Assembly (NCBI GenBank): GCA_963821925.1
Contig: CAWGFO010000011.1
Span: 248,001-312,000 of the forward strand
Direction: 5' to 3'
Length of the DNA stretch: 64,000 nucleotides
Source of the DNA: JAOUEA01 sp963821925
Lineage (GTDB): Bacteria > Actinomycetota > UBA4738 > HRBIN12
Made by a program: the position numbers and the translations under genes. Positions 57,219 through 64,000 of the stretch are shown one piece after another. The notes beneath the pieces were generated by a model. That model did no database searches and was not told where the DNA came from. It was given only the letters and a program-made list of their open reading frames with translations. Numbering within the stretch: position 1 is the stretch's first letter; each line of letters starts with the position of its first letter.

Positions 57219-57399
57219 TCACCGTCTCCTCGCGTCCGGGCACCCGAAGAACTCGCAGATCGAGTCGTAGGTGGTCGAGTCCGGCAACGCGGTTCCCTCC
57301 TCGATCGCGACGTACTCCCGCCGCGTGATCACGAGTTGCCGGCCGGCCTCGCCGACGCTCATCCCCCACCGCTAACGATTTCGACGGAACATGTGGGGG
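57219..57399 (-). repeat. HTH-gene repeat, copy f, with intact 47-codon HTH frame
   Basis: From the ATG at 57362 to a TGA at 57219 a 47-residue frame stays open: MSVGEAGRQLVITRREYVAI, then EEGTALPDSTTYDSICEFFG, then CPDARRR. The pattern (alpha-turn-alpha, ITRREY recognition region, aromatic tail) is that of a small XRE-like DNA-binding domain. The upstream MLRRDRER part carries a stop. GGTGGGGG before the ATG could serve as ribosome-binding site. It is the best-preserved copy and possibly still expressed. Confidence 0.65.
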
Positions 57400-57510
57400 G
57401 GAAGGATGGCCACGAGGAACACCGTATCCCTCACACGAGACGGAGATGATCATGAAGAGCCCCAACGGCCATGCCATCGTTGGAGAGCAGGTAATCCGGA
57501 TACCTATGCG

Positions 57511-57999
57511 CTACGGCTCCGAACACTCCGGTCTGTCGGCCACCGAAGCCGGGCCGAGAGGATCATCCCTGGCCTCCAGCAGATGCTTGAGGCTTCCCCA
57601 GATGGTCTGCTCTCCGCGCCGGCCCATACGGGCGACCAACGGGCTCATCACTTTGAGCATGCCACGCGGCTTCAGGTCCCACGCCCACTGCATCCTGGTT
57701 CCTTCGGGAACGGGCTCGAACGTCAGGCCGCCCTGAAGATCCATGGAGGACATGTGCACGGTTTCCTCGATCCGCCGGGGGCGCTCGAAGCCTGTGAACT
57801 CGATCACCATCACGACGGCTCGCCCCATGCTCACGGTCTCCGCCCGGAAGCGCGTCCCGACGCCGATGGGTTCCTCTGAAATCAGTTCGGCGCGGCGCAT
57901 CTTCGGGTTGTAGCGTGGCTCGTTCCGCTCATCGGCGACGAAGTCGAACACGTCCTCCGCGGGTCGGTCGATCACGATTTCGCCCTCGACGCGAACCAT
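57511..57999 (-). CDS. SRPBCC-family protein
   Basis: 162 aa from MVRVEGEIVID with GGGAGGAG upstream. START/Bet v1-like features: IDRPAEDVFDFVADERNEPRYN at the N-terminus, a central strand region with GVGTRFRAE, and a C-terminal amphipathic helix (MGRRGEQTIWGSLKHLLEA). Probable hydrophobic-ligand binding or polyketide-cyclase-like role; ligand unknown. 16 bp after the F420 nitroreductase-like fragment on the same strand. Confidence 0.82.
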   Translation of the reverse strand: MVRVEGEIVIDRPAEDVFDFVADERNEPRYNPKMRRAELISEEPIGVGTRFRAETVSMGRAVVMVIEFTGFERPRRIEETVHMSSMDLQGGLTFEPVPEGTRMQWAWDLKPRGMLKVMSPLVARMGRRGEQTIWGSLKHLLEARDDPLGPASVADRPECSEP

Positions 58000-58015
58000 G
58001 TCGGTCTCCTCCCCT

Positions 58016-58396
58016 CTATGTCTTCGTCTCCGTCTGCTGGCCGCTGGCATTCCCCGGGGCGCTGGCCGACGGCTCCGACGTGGTGACCGATGACGTTGTC
58101 GTTGCAGGCACCAACCGGATCAGTGCGATCCGGCGGCTGGTGCGCTTCGGGTATCTGGCGTAGTCGGGCGCAACCTGAAGCACTCGCGGCCAAAAGGCGG
58201 CCGTCTCATGGGCCGTTAGCTCCTCCGCGCGCACCTCTAGCGTGCGATCCCCTACCTCGACCCGGGCCCGGGGGTTGGCCGTCAGGTTGAAGTACCAACC
58301 GGGTGGGGAGGGCAGTCCACTGTTGGCCGCGACGACGATCATGTCGTCGTCGTCCGGGAAGAACTGCAGGGGCACGATGCGCTCCAGGCCAGATCC
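58016..58396 (-). pseudogene. 5'-truncated deazaflavin (F420)-dependent nitroreductase-family gene
   Basis: Recognisable from about 58396 down: ERIVPLQFFPD, VVAANSGLPSPPGWYFNL, TANPRARVEVGDRTLEVRAEE, FWPRVLQVAPDYARYP, matching Ddn-type proteins. The N-terminal 30-40 residues (with the TxGRxSG-type region) are missing. The frame continues to 58438, but there it is antisense to the neighbouring membrane-protein gene. A product could be made from 58438, but binding of the cofactor would be doubtful. Confidence 0.7.
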
Positions 58397-59135
58397 CTCA
58401 TTCGGTTGGCAGGACGCCGCCGCCGCCTTCGCCATCATCGCGGTCGTGGCGTTCTTGGTGACGTGGGTCGTGACGGACCTCGGTCATGTGTCGCGGACTC
58501 CCTACGTGGCGATCCTCACGGCGACGACGTTGGGCCTGGCCGCTGGCTACATCGCTTGGTCGGGTACCTCGGTGGCCGACCTCGTAACGGCGGGGTGGGT
58601 CTGGGGCATCCTCGGAGGTCTGGTCGCAGCCGCGGTGGTTGTGCCCCTCGTGCGTCGTTTGCCTGCAGGACGACCTCGCCCCCAGGGTTCTCAGCTCGTT
58701 GGACGGCTTCTCTGGGAGGGGGTCGTGTACGGATTCGCGGAAGGAGTCCTGCTCGCGACCTTGCCGGTCCTAGCTGTCTGGCAGGCGACCGACGCACTTG
58801 GATGGACCGGCACCACATGGGCGAAGGTGGGCTCTGGCGTACTCGCGGTGGTCGGAGCACTGTTCGTGATCTTGGTCCACCATCTCGGGTACCGGGAGTT
58901 CCGGGCGAGGGCCGCCAGGAAGATGCTGAGGGGTGCGCTGGTGGGCTGCGGTCTCCAGGCGTTGGCCTTCCTTCTGACGGGCAACGTGCTGGCCCCGGTC
59001 GTCGCCCACATCGTGCTGCACACGCAGCTGACACTCCGCGGGAACGAGATGCCGCCCGTGGCGGAGACGCGGCTTGCGCCGCCTGGCCCGCGGCCGACCG
59101 AGGCCACCGCGCCGGAGAAGGAGCTGGTTGCGTGA
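58377..59135 (+). CDS. polytopic membrane protein, possible CPBP-like protease relative
   Basis: 252 aa from MRSRPDPSFGW; the true start is uncertain because the 5' end runs into the truncated nitroreductase gene. Seven or so transmembrane helices. LLWEGVVYGFAEG, VHHLGYREF and NVLAPVVAHIVLH fall where CPBP/Abi metalloproteases have EExxxR, FxxxH and HxxxN, but the first motif is degenerate, so activity is uncertain. No operon partner. Confidence 0.65.
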   Translation: MRSRPDPSFGWQDAAAAFAIIAVVAFLVTWVVTDLGHVSRTPYVAILTATTLGLAAGYIAWSGTSVADLVTAGWVWGILGGLVAAAVVVPLVRRLPAGRPRPQGSQLVGRLLWEGVVYGFAEGVLLATLPVLAVWQATDALGWTGTTWAKVGSGVLAVVGALFVILVHHLGYREFRARAARKMLRGALVGCGLQALAFLLTGNVLAPVVAHIVLHTQLTLRGNEMPPVAETRLAPPGPRPTEATAPEKELVA

Positions 59136-59347
59136 GGAGTGTCGGGGGCGATATCCATCGAGCGACTGTCGACTGTGTACGGGTCGGTGGACGCTTGCCA
59201 GCTCGGCGTCCAGGCTCTTAGCAAGCCTAGAAGGAACGTTCCACGATCGAACGCGTCGTCCAACAGGGACGCGACCATGCGATCACCGTAGCAGACGCCA
59301 TCGGCACACCCGCCGCGCTGTTACCGCCTAGCCGATGCCTGGGCAAC

Positions 59348-59830
59348 ATGCAGTACGTTCGCCCGATGAGCGGCGAGGTCCGAATCAGACAGGTGGTGCC
59401 CGACGACCTCCCGATCTTCTTCGAGTACGAGGCCGATCCGGAGGCAGCGAGGATGGCCTCGTTCCCGTCACGCGACCGAGCGTCGTTCGACGAGCACTGG
59501 GCGAAGATCATGCGCGACGAACGGAACATCGTCCGCGCGGTCGAGGCGAACGGCGTCGTCGTGGGCAACATCGGGAGCTGGCAGCAGGAGGGCGAGCGCT
59601 ACGTCGGCTACTGGATCGGACGTGAGCACTGGGGTCGGGGTCTGGCGACGGCCGCCCTCACGGCCCTCGTCGCGGAGCTCACCGACCGACCGCTGTTCGC
59701 GCACGTCGTCGACACGAACGCGGGCTCGATCCGGGTGCTCGAGAATTGTGGCTTCCGCCGGACCGGCAATCCGACGGTCGCCGCCGACGGGGTCGTAGAG
59801 CTCCTCTATCGGCTGGACGGGACCGACTAG
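59348..59830 (+). CDS. GNAT-family N-acetyltransferase
   Basis: 160 aa (154 from the second ATG at 59366, MSGEVRIRQV). Acetyl-CoA loop EHWGRGLATAAL preceded by VGYWIG, and the C-terminal NAGSIRVLENCGFRRTG block, typical of RimJ/RimL-like acetyltransferases. Substrate unknown. Intact gene, no operon partner; HTH copy g follows 113 bp downstream. Confidence 0.88.
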   Translation: MQYVRPMSGEVRIRQVVPDDLPIFFEYEADPEAARMASFPSRDRASFDEHWAKIMRDERNIVRAVEANGVVVGNIGSWQQEGERYVGYWIGREHWGRGLATAALTALVAELTDRPLFAHVVDTNAGSIRVLENCGFRRTGNPTVAADGVVELLYRLDGTD

Positions 59831-59942
59831 AGAGCGCTGGCCGAGAGCAGGTGGCGGCACTCCTGGACGATTCGGATCGCCGGGGCGCGCTTATGGCCAC
59901 CGCCAGAGCGCATCGGGTACTCGAGCTTGCCGTCGCCGAGCG

Positions 59943-60039
59943 TCAGGCCACCCGAAGAACTCGCAGATCGCCTCGTACTCGGTCGAGCTCGATGGCCGCT
60001 CGCCGTCCTCTATCGCGACGTAGGCGCGGCGCATGACCG
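59943..60039 (-). repeat. HTH-gene repeat, copy g (3' part only)
   Basis: Minus strand reads MRRAYVAIEDGERPSSSTEY, then EAICEFFGWPDA. The 5' half with MSVGEAGWRLG is missing, the reciprocal of copies b, c, e and j. Confidence 0.8.
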
Positions 60040-60102
60040 GTTGTCGGACGTCACGACTCGACACTCGGGCGGGTGTGATCGATCGCGACGGTTGTGATTG
60101 GG

Positions 60103-61062
60103 CTACGGCACGCCGGTCACGGACTCACAGAACGCCGCGGTGTCAATGCCCGCAGCACCCGCGCAGATATCGATCCCGTCGCCGCTGTCGATGACCGGAT
60201 CGCCGGTGTCGGTGTAGTTGTCGCCGTGAAGGTCGTCATTGCCGTCGCCACCGAACAGCTCGTCATCACCGCTGACGCCACTCGGGATTCCGCAAACCGG
60301 ATCCTGATCGCCGACGAGCGAGACGTCGTCGCCGGAGCCGCCGCTGATCACGTCGTCGCCGGCATCGCCGGTGACCATCCCCTCGCAGGTGAACACGCCG
60401 CTGTCGCCGAGCAGGAACGAGTCGTCTCCGGGACCACCGCTGATCGTGTCATTGCCGTCATGTCCGGACGTCAGTAGCGCCGCGTTGTTGTCTCCGCCCC
60501 CACTGCGGTCATCGCCGGGGCCGAGCTCGATAGAGTCGTTACCGCCCGCGCCGGTGACGACAGTCCCGACGCTGTCGCCGAGCGCCGAGTCGGGGCCGTC
60601 GCCTCCGACGAGCGTGTCATCGCCGCCGTCGCCGCTGACGGTGCCGTCGAAGGTGAAGAAGTCACCGAACATGCGGTCGTTCCCGCGACCGCCGAGGATC
60701 AGGTCGTCGCCGCCATCGCCGGTCAGGTCGCCGGAGGGTGTGGCCCATTCGCCGATGATCCGGTCGTCGCCGAGCTCTCCGCGCAGATCGTCGTTGCCAG
60801 CGAGACCGCAGACGCGGTCGTTGCCGGCACCCGCGTTGATAACGTCGGCGCCCGCTGACCCGACGATGACGTCGTCGCCGGACGTGCCGTGGATCGCTCC
60901 GGAGCCGACGATTGTGGCGAGCACGCCGAAGCACATCGGGGGCGGGTCGGTCACGGTAGTCGTCAACGTCCGGGCCGCCGCTGTCACGCTCGTGGTCAAG
61001 ACGAAAGCGACCATGACCACGGAGACGGAGTTAATCGAAGTAGTGCATCGCCGCGTGTGCAT
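60103..61062 (-). CDS. secreted calcium-binding RTX-repeat protein
   Basis: 319 aa from MHTRRCTTS with AGGAGGGG upstream. Signal peptide (VVMVAFVLTTSVTAAA), then about 25 nonapeptide-type GGxGxD repeats (GGDGNDDLHG, GGPGDDSFLLG and variants) that form a Ca2+-binding beta-roll. No catalytic domain. Four to six Cys close the ends of the roll. The protein is likely extracellular. Confidence 0.88.
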   Translation of the reverse strand: MHTRRCTTSINSVSVVMVAFVLTTSVTAAARTLTTTVTDPPPMCFGVLATIVGSGAIHGTSGDDVIVGSAGADVINAGAGNDRVCGLAGNDDLRGELGDDRIIGEWATPSGDLTGDGGDDLILGGRGNDRMFGDFFTFDGTVSGDGGDDTLVGGDGPDSALGDSVGTVVTGAGGNDSIELGPGDDRSGGGDNNAALLTSGHDGNDTISGGPGDDSFLLGDSGVFTCEGMVTGDAGDDVISGGSGDDVSLVGDQDPVCGIPSGVSGDDELFGGDGNDDLHGDNYTDTGDPVIDSGDGIDICAGAAGIDTAAFCESVTGVP

Positions 61063-61161
61063 GTCCCCTCCTGGAATCCATACGGGCTTCATCGATCGCC
61101 CCGTACTTTCGCACCACTTCACCAGACGTGCTACCCGGCTACCTGGGTGGTCGGGAAGGTG

Positions 61162-61338
61162 TCAGCACGGTGCTGTTGCCGCCTCCCTCACGCCAGCCGG
61201 AACCTCGTACTCGTTCGAGCTCGGCATCCGCTCGCCGTCCTCGATCGCGGCGTAGGCGCGGCGTGTGATCCCGAGCCGCCAGCCAGCCTCGCCGACGCTC
61301 ATGCCCCACCGCTCACGATCTCGTCGGAGCATCGGGGC
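61162..61338 (-). repeat. HTH-gene repeat, copy h, with open 56-codon frame
   Basis: From ATG 61332 the frame reads MLRRDRERWGMSVGEAGW, RLGITRRAYAAIEDGERMPS, SNEYE, then diverges after about 61204 (VPAGVREAAT) and stops at 61162. The native ICEFFGWP tail is replaced by foreign sequence. The helix-turn-helix part is complete, so a DNA-binding product is conceivable. Confidence 0.7.
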
Positions 61339-61408
61339 GACGCCCCTACCCGTCGGGTCGCCTGGACAGCGGCAGATGCGTGTGCTTCTTCCGATTAGGG
61401 TTCAGGGA

Positions 61409-62533
61409 ATGGAGCCGACGGAGAATCAGGGCCCCTACCAGCCACGAACGCCGCCGATGGCCGAGGACGATCCGGTTGTGCAGTGGCTGCTGCAGGGCGA
61501 TCCGGCGATCCGCTGGCAGGTGCTGCGTGACCTCGTCGACGCCTCGGAGACCGAGGTGGCGACCGAGCGAGCGCGAGTTGAGCACGAGGGCTGGGGTGCT
61601 CGGCTGCTGGCGCTGCGGGCTCCTGATGGCCTGTGGGCGAACGGGGCCTACATTCCGGGTACCGCGGCGTTCGCAGCGGCCACTGCGCGGGCTCTGGCTG
61701 CCGGTGAGCCACCGCCGCCTTTCCCGTCGCCCGACGCGGAACCGGCCGAGGCACCGACCGATGGGTCGAGTGCCGAGCCGGGCCAGCCATGGACTGCGAC
61801 GTACCCGGTCCTGCTCGACCTGTGCCACCTGGGCATACCCCCGGACAGTCCGGTGATGCAAGAGACCGCACACCTGGTGGCCCGCAACTGCCGCTGGGAG
61901 TACGACGGGCTGCCGTTCTTCGCCGGCGAGGTGGACTGCTGCATCAACGCCGGCACGATCCTGATCGGTGCCTACCTGGGCGCCGACGTCGACCCGGTGG
62001 TACAGCGGCTGGTGGCCGACCAGATGCCGGATGGTGGCTGGAACTGCTGGGCCGAGTCGCGCCCAGCGCCGGCATCTTTCGCAAGCACCCTCGACGTGAT
62101 CGACGCTCTGCTGAGGTGGGAGCGCCATACCGGCGGATCTGAGGAGGTTCGGCGGGTTCGCCGGAACGGAGAGGAGTACTTGCTTCGGCGCTCCCTCTTC
62201 CGGTCGTTACGCACGGGCGAGGTGGTCAACCCGCAATGGGCATTGTTCTCCTACCCCCCACGCTGGCACTACGACCTTCTCAAGGCCGCGGAGTACTTCG
62301 CCCGGCGTGGGGGCACTCCAGATCCGCGACTGGCCGAAGCGATCGAACGCGTCCGCGCAAAGCGCCGACCCGACGGGCGTTGGCTGCTCGAGAACAACCA
62401 CTCCGGCGCGGTCCACTTCCGGTTCGAGGAACCCGACGGCACGCCTAGCCGGTGGAACACCCTGAGGGCGCTGCGGGTGTTGCGCTGGTACGACGCGTCC
62501 GCTCACTCCGGCAGCGCGAGCCAGGCGTCTTGA
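61409..62533 (+). CDS. prenyltransferase/squalene-oxidase-repeat-fold protein
   Basis: 374 aa from MEPTENQGPYQ; ATG 61460 (MAEDDPVVQW) is an alternative. Alpha/alpha-barrel repeats with aromatic-rich QW-like turns (QMPDGGWNCW, RRPDGRWLLEN) as in squalene-cyclase and prenyltransferase beta-subunit folds. No DxDD cyclisation motif was seen, so catalysis is not assigned. Homologues with this layout are usually annotated as hypothetical or squalene-cyclase-like. Confidence 0.72.
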   Translation: MEPTENQGPYQPRTPPMAEDDPVVQWLLQGDPAIRWQVLRDLVDASETEVATERARVEHEGWGARLLALRAPDGLWANGAYIPGTAAFAAATARALAAGEPPPPFPSPDAEPAEAPTDGSSAEPGQPWTATYPVLLDLCHLGIPPDSPVMQETAHLVARNCRWEYDGLPFFAGEVDCCINAGTILIGAYLGADVDPVVQRLVADQMPDGGWNCWAESRPAPASFASTLDVIDALLRWERHTGGSEEVRRVRRNGEEYLLRRSLFRSLRTGEVVNPQWALFSYPPRWHYDLLKAAEYFARRGGTPDPRLAEAIERVRAKRRPDGRWLLENNHSGAVHFRFEEPDGTPSRWNTLRALRVLRWYDASAHSGSASQAS

Positions 62534-62618
62534 CGACAGGTGGCGACATCACCTCGACGGTTTGGTCTCGCCCTTGGGGGGGAATACCGCGGTCCGAGAG
62601 CAGTGGAGGGAGGCTTCC

Positions 62619-62828
62619 ATGGGGTGCGCTCACGACGGTTGCATGTGTCAGGCCAGCGAGGGTCAAGAGTTCTGCAGTGACTATTGCCGTGAACATGCCG
62701 GTGAGGCAGGTCACACCACGCATTCGTGCGAGTGTGGCCACGAGGCCTGCGTGGCCGCCGCGCCTGGTTCGCTGGCGTCTTCGTCGGCCGGCGCCTCTGG
62801 TGAGAGCGGAATGAGCGACTCTCCCTGA
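62619..62828 (+). CDS. bacterial metallothionein-like protein
   Basis: 69 aa with GGAGGG upstream of the ATG. Eight Cys at 3, 8, 10, 19, 23, 37, 39 and 44 plus His at 5, 26, 32, 35 and 41: CAHDGCMC, FCSDYCREH, HSCECGHEAC. The spacing matches SmtA/BmtA-type zinc metallothioneins. A Ser/Ala-rich C-terminal tail is an extension. Binds Zn/Cd in the cytoplasm. Convergent with the haemoglobin gene, with one base between the stops. Confidence 0.85.
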   Translation: MGCAHDGCMCQASEGQEFCSDYCREHAGEAGHTTHSCECGHEACVAAAPGSLASSSAGASGESGMSDSP

Positions 62829-62829
62829 A

Positions 62830-63345
62830 TCACTCGCCCACTCGTCTCGCTGGCCATTCGAAGAACTCGCAGATCAGCGGGAGATTGCCGCGAAGACGCC
62901 GGCGCAACGCTAGGCCGAGGCCATCGATCGATCCCTCGGTCACTTCCCCCTTGTGCGCCGCGAACGCCGCTAAGACCTCATCCTTCTCACGCGCAGGGAC
63001 CCCGAAATGATCGAACCAGCGTCCTAGCTCCGCCGCGACTTCATCGAACTCCTCCGGGGTGATGTGGAGGTCGCGATGCGCCTCTTCCAGCCCGAGGGGG
63101 TGCTCCCTGGCTTCGTGGGAGCGAACGTGAAGGGGTCCACCGGCGACGTTGCACACCCACAGCGTGCGCATGAACTTCAGCCCTGGCAGCCTGCCCAGCT
63201 GGTCGGTATGCCACTCACGAAGCTCAGGGTTCTGCGATCCTTGGCCGACGATAGGATTCTGGACGACCGCATCGCTGAAGTGGTCGACGACCGCAGCGAT
63301 GGCAAACACGCCGCCCAATCGTTCGTACAAGCTCGGCTCTTCCAC
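62830..63345 (-). CDS. truncated haemoglobin with repeat-derived C-terminus
   Basis: 171 aa from GTG (EEPSLYERLGG). Group 1 truncated-globin pattern: SLYERLGGVFAIAAVVDHF, NPIVGQGSQNPELREWH, GLKFMRTLWVCNVAGG and the proximal-His helix EAHRDLHITPEEFDEVA. The protein is longer than the about 120-130 aa of the core because of a C-terminal tail ending NLPLICEFFEWPARR. The tail contains the ICEFF-WP end of the HTH repeat (copy i), as if the reading frame was extended into it. Binds haem, O2 or NO; role in NO detoxification is plausible. Confidence 0.8.
   Translation of the reverse strand: MEEPSLYERLGGVFAIAAVVDHFSDAVVQNPIVGQGSQNPELREWHTDQLGRLPGLKFMRTLWVCNVAGGPLHVRSHEAREHPLGLEEAHRDLHITPEEFDEVAAELGRWFDHFGVPAREKDEVLAAFAAHKGEVTEGSIDGLGLALRRRLRGNLPLICEFFEWPARRVGE
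62852..62877 (-). repeat. HTH-gene repeat, copy i (3' tail only)
   Basis: About 26 bp encoding ICEFFEWP in the same phase as the HTH gene and within the globin reading frame. Confidence 0.55.
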
Positions 63346-63473
63346 GCGCGTGCCCCTTTCCCTGCACCGTGCTATGCGGGCATCCAGCTCGAGGACGACT
63401 TGGTCGGTTTGTTCAAGCCCAGAGGCGGGTAATCCCAGCCTTGGATGGGCTTTCCATACCAAAGGAGGCGAAC

Positions 63474-63548
63474 ATGGGCGTTCTGTGGACGATCGTCGCC
63501 GTCGTGGTGATTGCAGCCGTCGTGCTGTGGCTGGTGCGCCGCGCCTGA
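63474..63548 (+). CDS. 24-aa single-helix membrane micropeptide
   Basis: ATG preceded by AAAGGAGG at 6 nt, the strongest Shine-Dalgarno in the window. The product starts MGVLWTIVAVVVIAAVVLWL and ends VRRA: one transmembrane helix with a basic C-terminal anchor. Its size and composition match hydrophobic stress-type or regulatory micropeptides. It is too short for family assignment, but the RBS makes translation likely. Confidence 0.65.
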   Translation: MGVLWTIVAVVVIAAVVLWLVRRA

Positions 63549-64000
63549 CAAGAAGAGTTCCGCCGGTGCCCGCCCCGGCGGACCGTGGAGGCACTGGATG
63601 AGAGGGGTGCCGAGGTAGCGGGCGGTGGCTGCGGGCGAGTCCGGGGACGGTGGAGAGGGTGCCGTCCGACCACACGCTATCACCGAAAGATCAGCGAGCC
63701 GTCGCCACGATCGAAGGCACGTGCGCCTGGGTTGATCCCGAGCGGTACTGATCCCCGAGCCGCCAGCCGGCCTCCCAGACGCTCATGGCCCCACCACTCA
63801 CGATCTCGTCGGAGCATGTCGGGGAGTGTCCCCATTGGGGGACTTACCGGCTGGCGGGCGGCAGACTCGGAGCAACGGAGCTCGGAGTCACGGAGTCGGT
63901 CTCGCACACTCGACCACGAGGGATGGGAATGAAATAGCGGAGTCACGTTTCGACGGTTCGTCCGCGGGAAGGGATTGTCCACCGCCGTACCCATCGGGGC
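63549..64000. other. gene-free stretch at window end
   Basis: No gene recognised. It contains HTH copy j; the rest shows no motif. Confidence 0.5.
63753..63835 (-). repeat. HTH-gene repeat, copy j (5' part only)
   Basis: Minus strand reads MLRRDREWWG then a one-base shift and the remains of MSVWEAGWRLG, cut before the recognition helix. The upstream GAGCATGTCGGGGAG segment is conserved as in copy a. Confidence 0.75.

Noticed and set aside
50803..63835. CRISPR array from the recurrent short blocks
   Set aside because: Repeats are irregularly spaced, degenerate, protein-coding in origin and separated by whole genes; no cas genes.

Overview
The window is GC-rich DNA from a bacterium, most likely an uncultured Actinomycetota or a related high-GC lineage such as a Chloroflexota. 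The evidence is frequent GTG starts, 4-bp ATGA/GTGA gene overlaps, Tat signal peptides, F420-type enzymes (an LLM-class oxidoreductase and a deazaflavin-dependent nitroreductase) and ECF sigma factors paired with membrane propellers. No complete tRNA, rRNA, CRISPR array or insertion sequence was found, so the lineage assignment is inference.

Left part (1-12.5 kb): the tail of a pilin-like gene; a Tat-exported DUF1800/DUF1501 pair; a secreted sulfatase with Fn3 and carbohydrate-binding-like modules; a Pro/Gly-rich membrane-anchored protein; an aldo/keto reductase; a secreted BNR-like protein. Next is a tightly overlapping minus-strand operon (12451 to 8399) that looks like the accessory half of a methylamine-utilisation (mau) cluster: a MauE-like protein, two MauD-like thioredoxins and two Tat-exported Cys-rich proteins (25 and 9 Cys). 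No MauB-type catalytic subunit is present.

Middle part (12.5-43 kb): about 30 kb of N-heterocycle catabolism. One minus-strand operon (27586 to 12543) holds YgeW-type and ATCase-type carbamoyltransferases, two molybdenum hydroxylases (one in three subunits, one XdhD-like FeS-Mo fusion), an 8-oxoguanine-deaminase-like enzyme, SsnA, an F420-type oxidoreductase and two fold-type-II PLP enzymes. A divergent hydantoinase (27630-29041) completes a set that parallels the xdh-ssnA-hyuA-ygeW purine/urate clusters of anaerobes. A second operon (42897 to 29109) holds a third molybdenum hydroxylase, a 6-hydroxynicotinate-reductase-like enzyme, UPF0280, DUF1185, an enamidase-like hydrolase, a cupin and a complete dipeptide-type ABC importer. 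The gene order suggests uptake, hydroxylation, ring reduction, ring opening and carbamoyl transfer.

Next (43-50.6 kb): an NTF2-fold protein, an SGNH lipase, a conserved CxxC protein, and two divergent ECF sigma genes, each translationally coupled to a membrane-anchored beta-propeller protein that probably acts as its sensor or anti-sigma.

Right part (50.6-64 kb): a decayed, low-density region. About ten fragments of one small helix-turn-helix gene are scattered through it, all in the same orientation. It also has two tRNA 3'-end fragments sharing a 22-nt direct repeat, a 5'-truncated adenylate cyclase, a histidine-kinase remnant and a truncated F420 nitroreductase. Intact cargo genes sit between them: opine dehydrogenase, cupin, DUF456, SRPBCC, GNAT, RTX-repeat protein, prenyltransferase-fold protein, metallothionein, truncated haemoglobin and a 24-aa membrane peptide.

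Ten frameshifts occur in otherwise well-preserved genes, and every one is a single extra base. This points to consensus error, though it is also a testable oddity.
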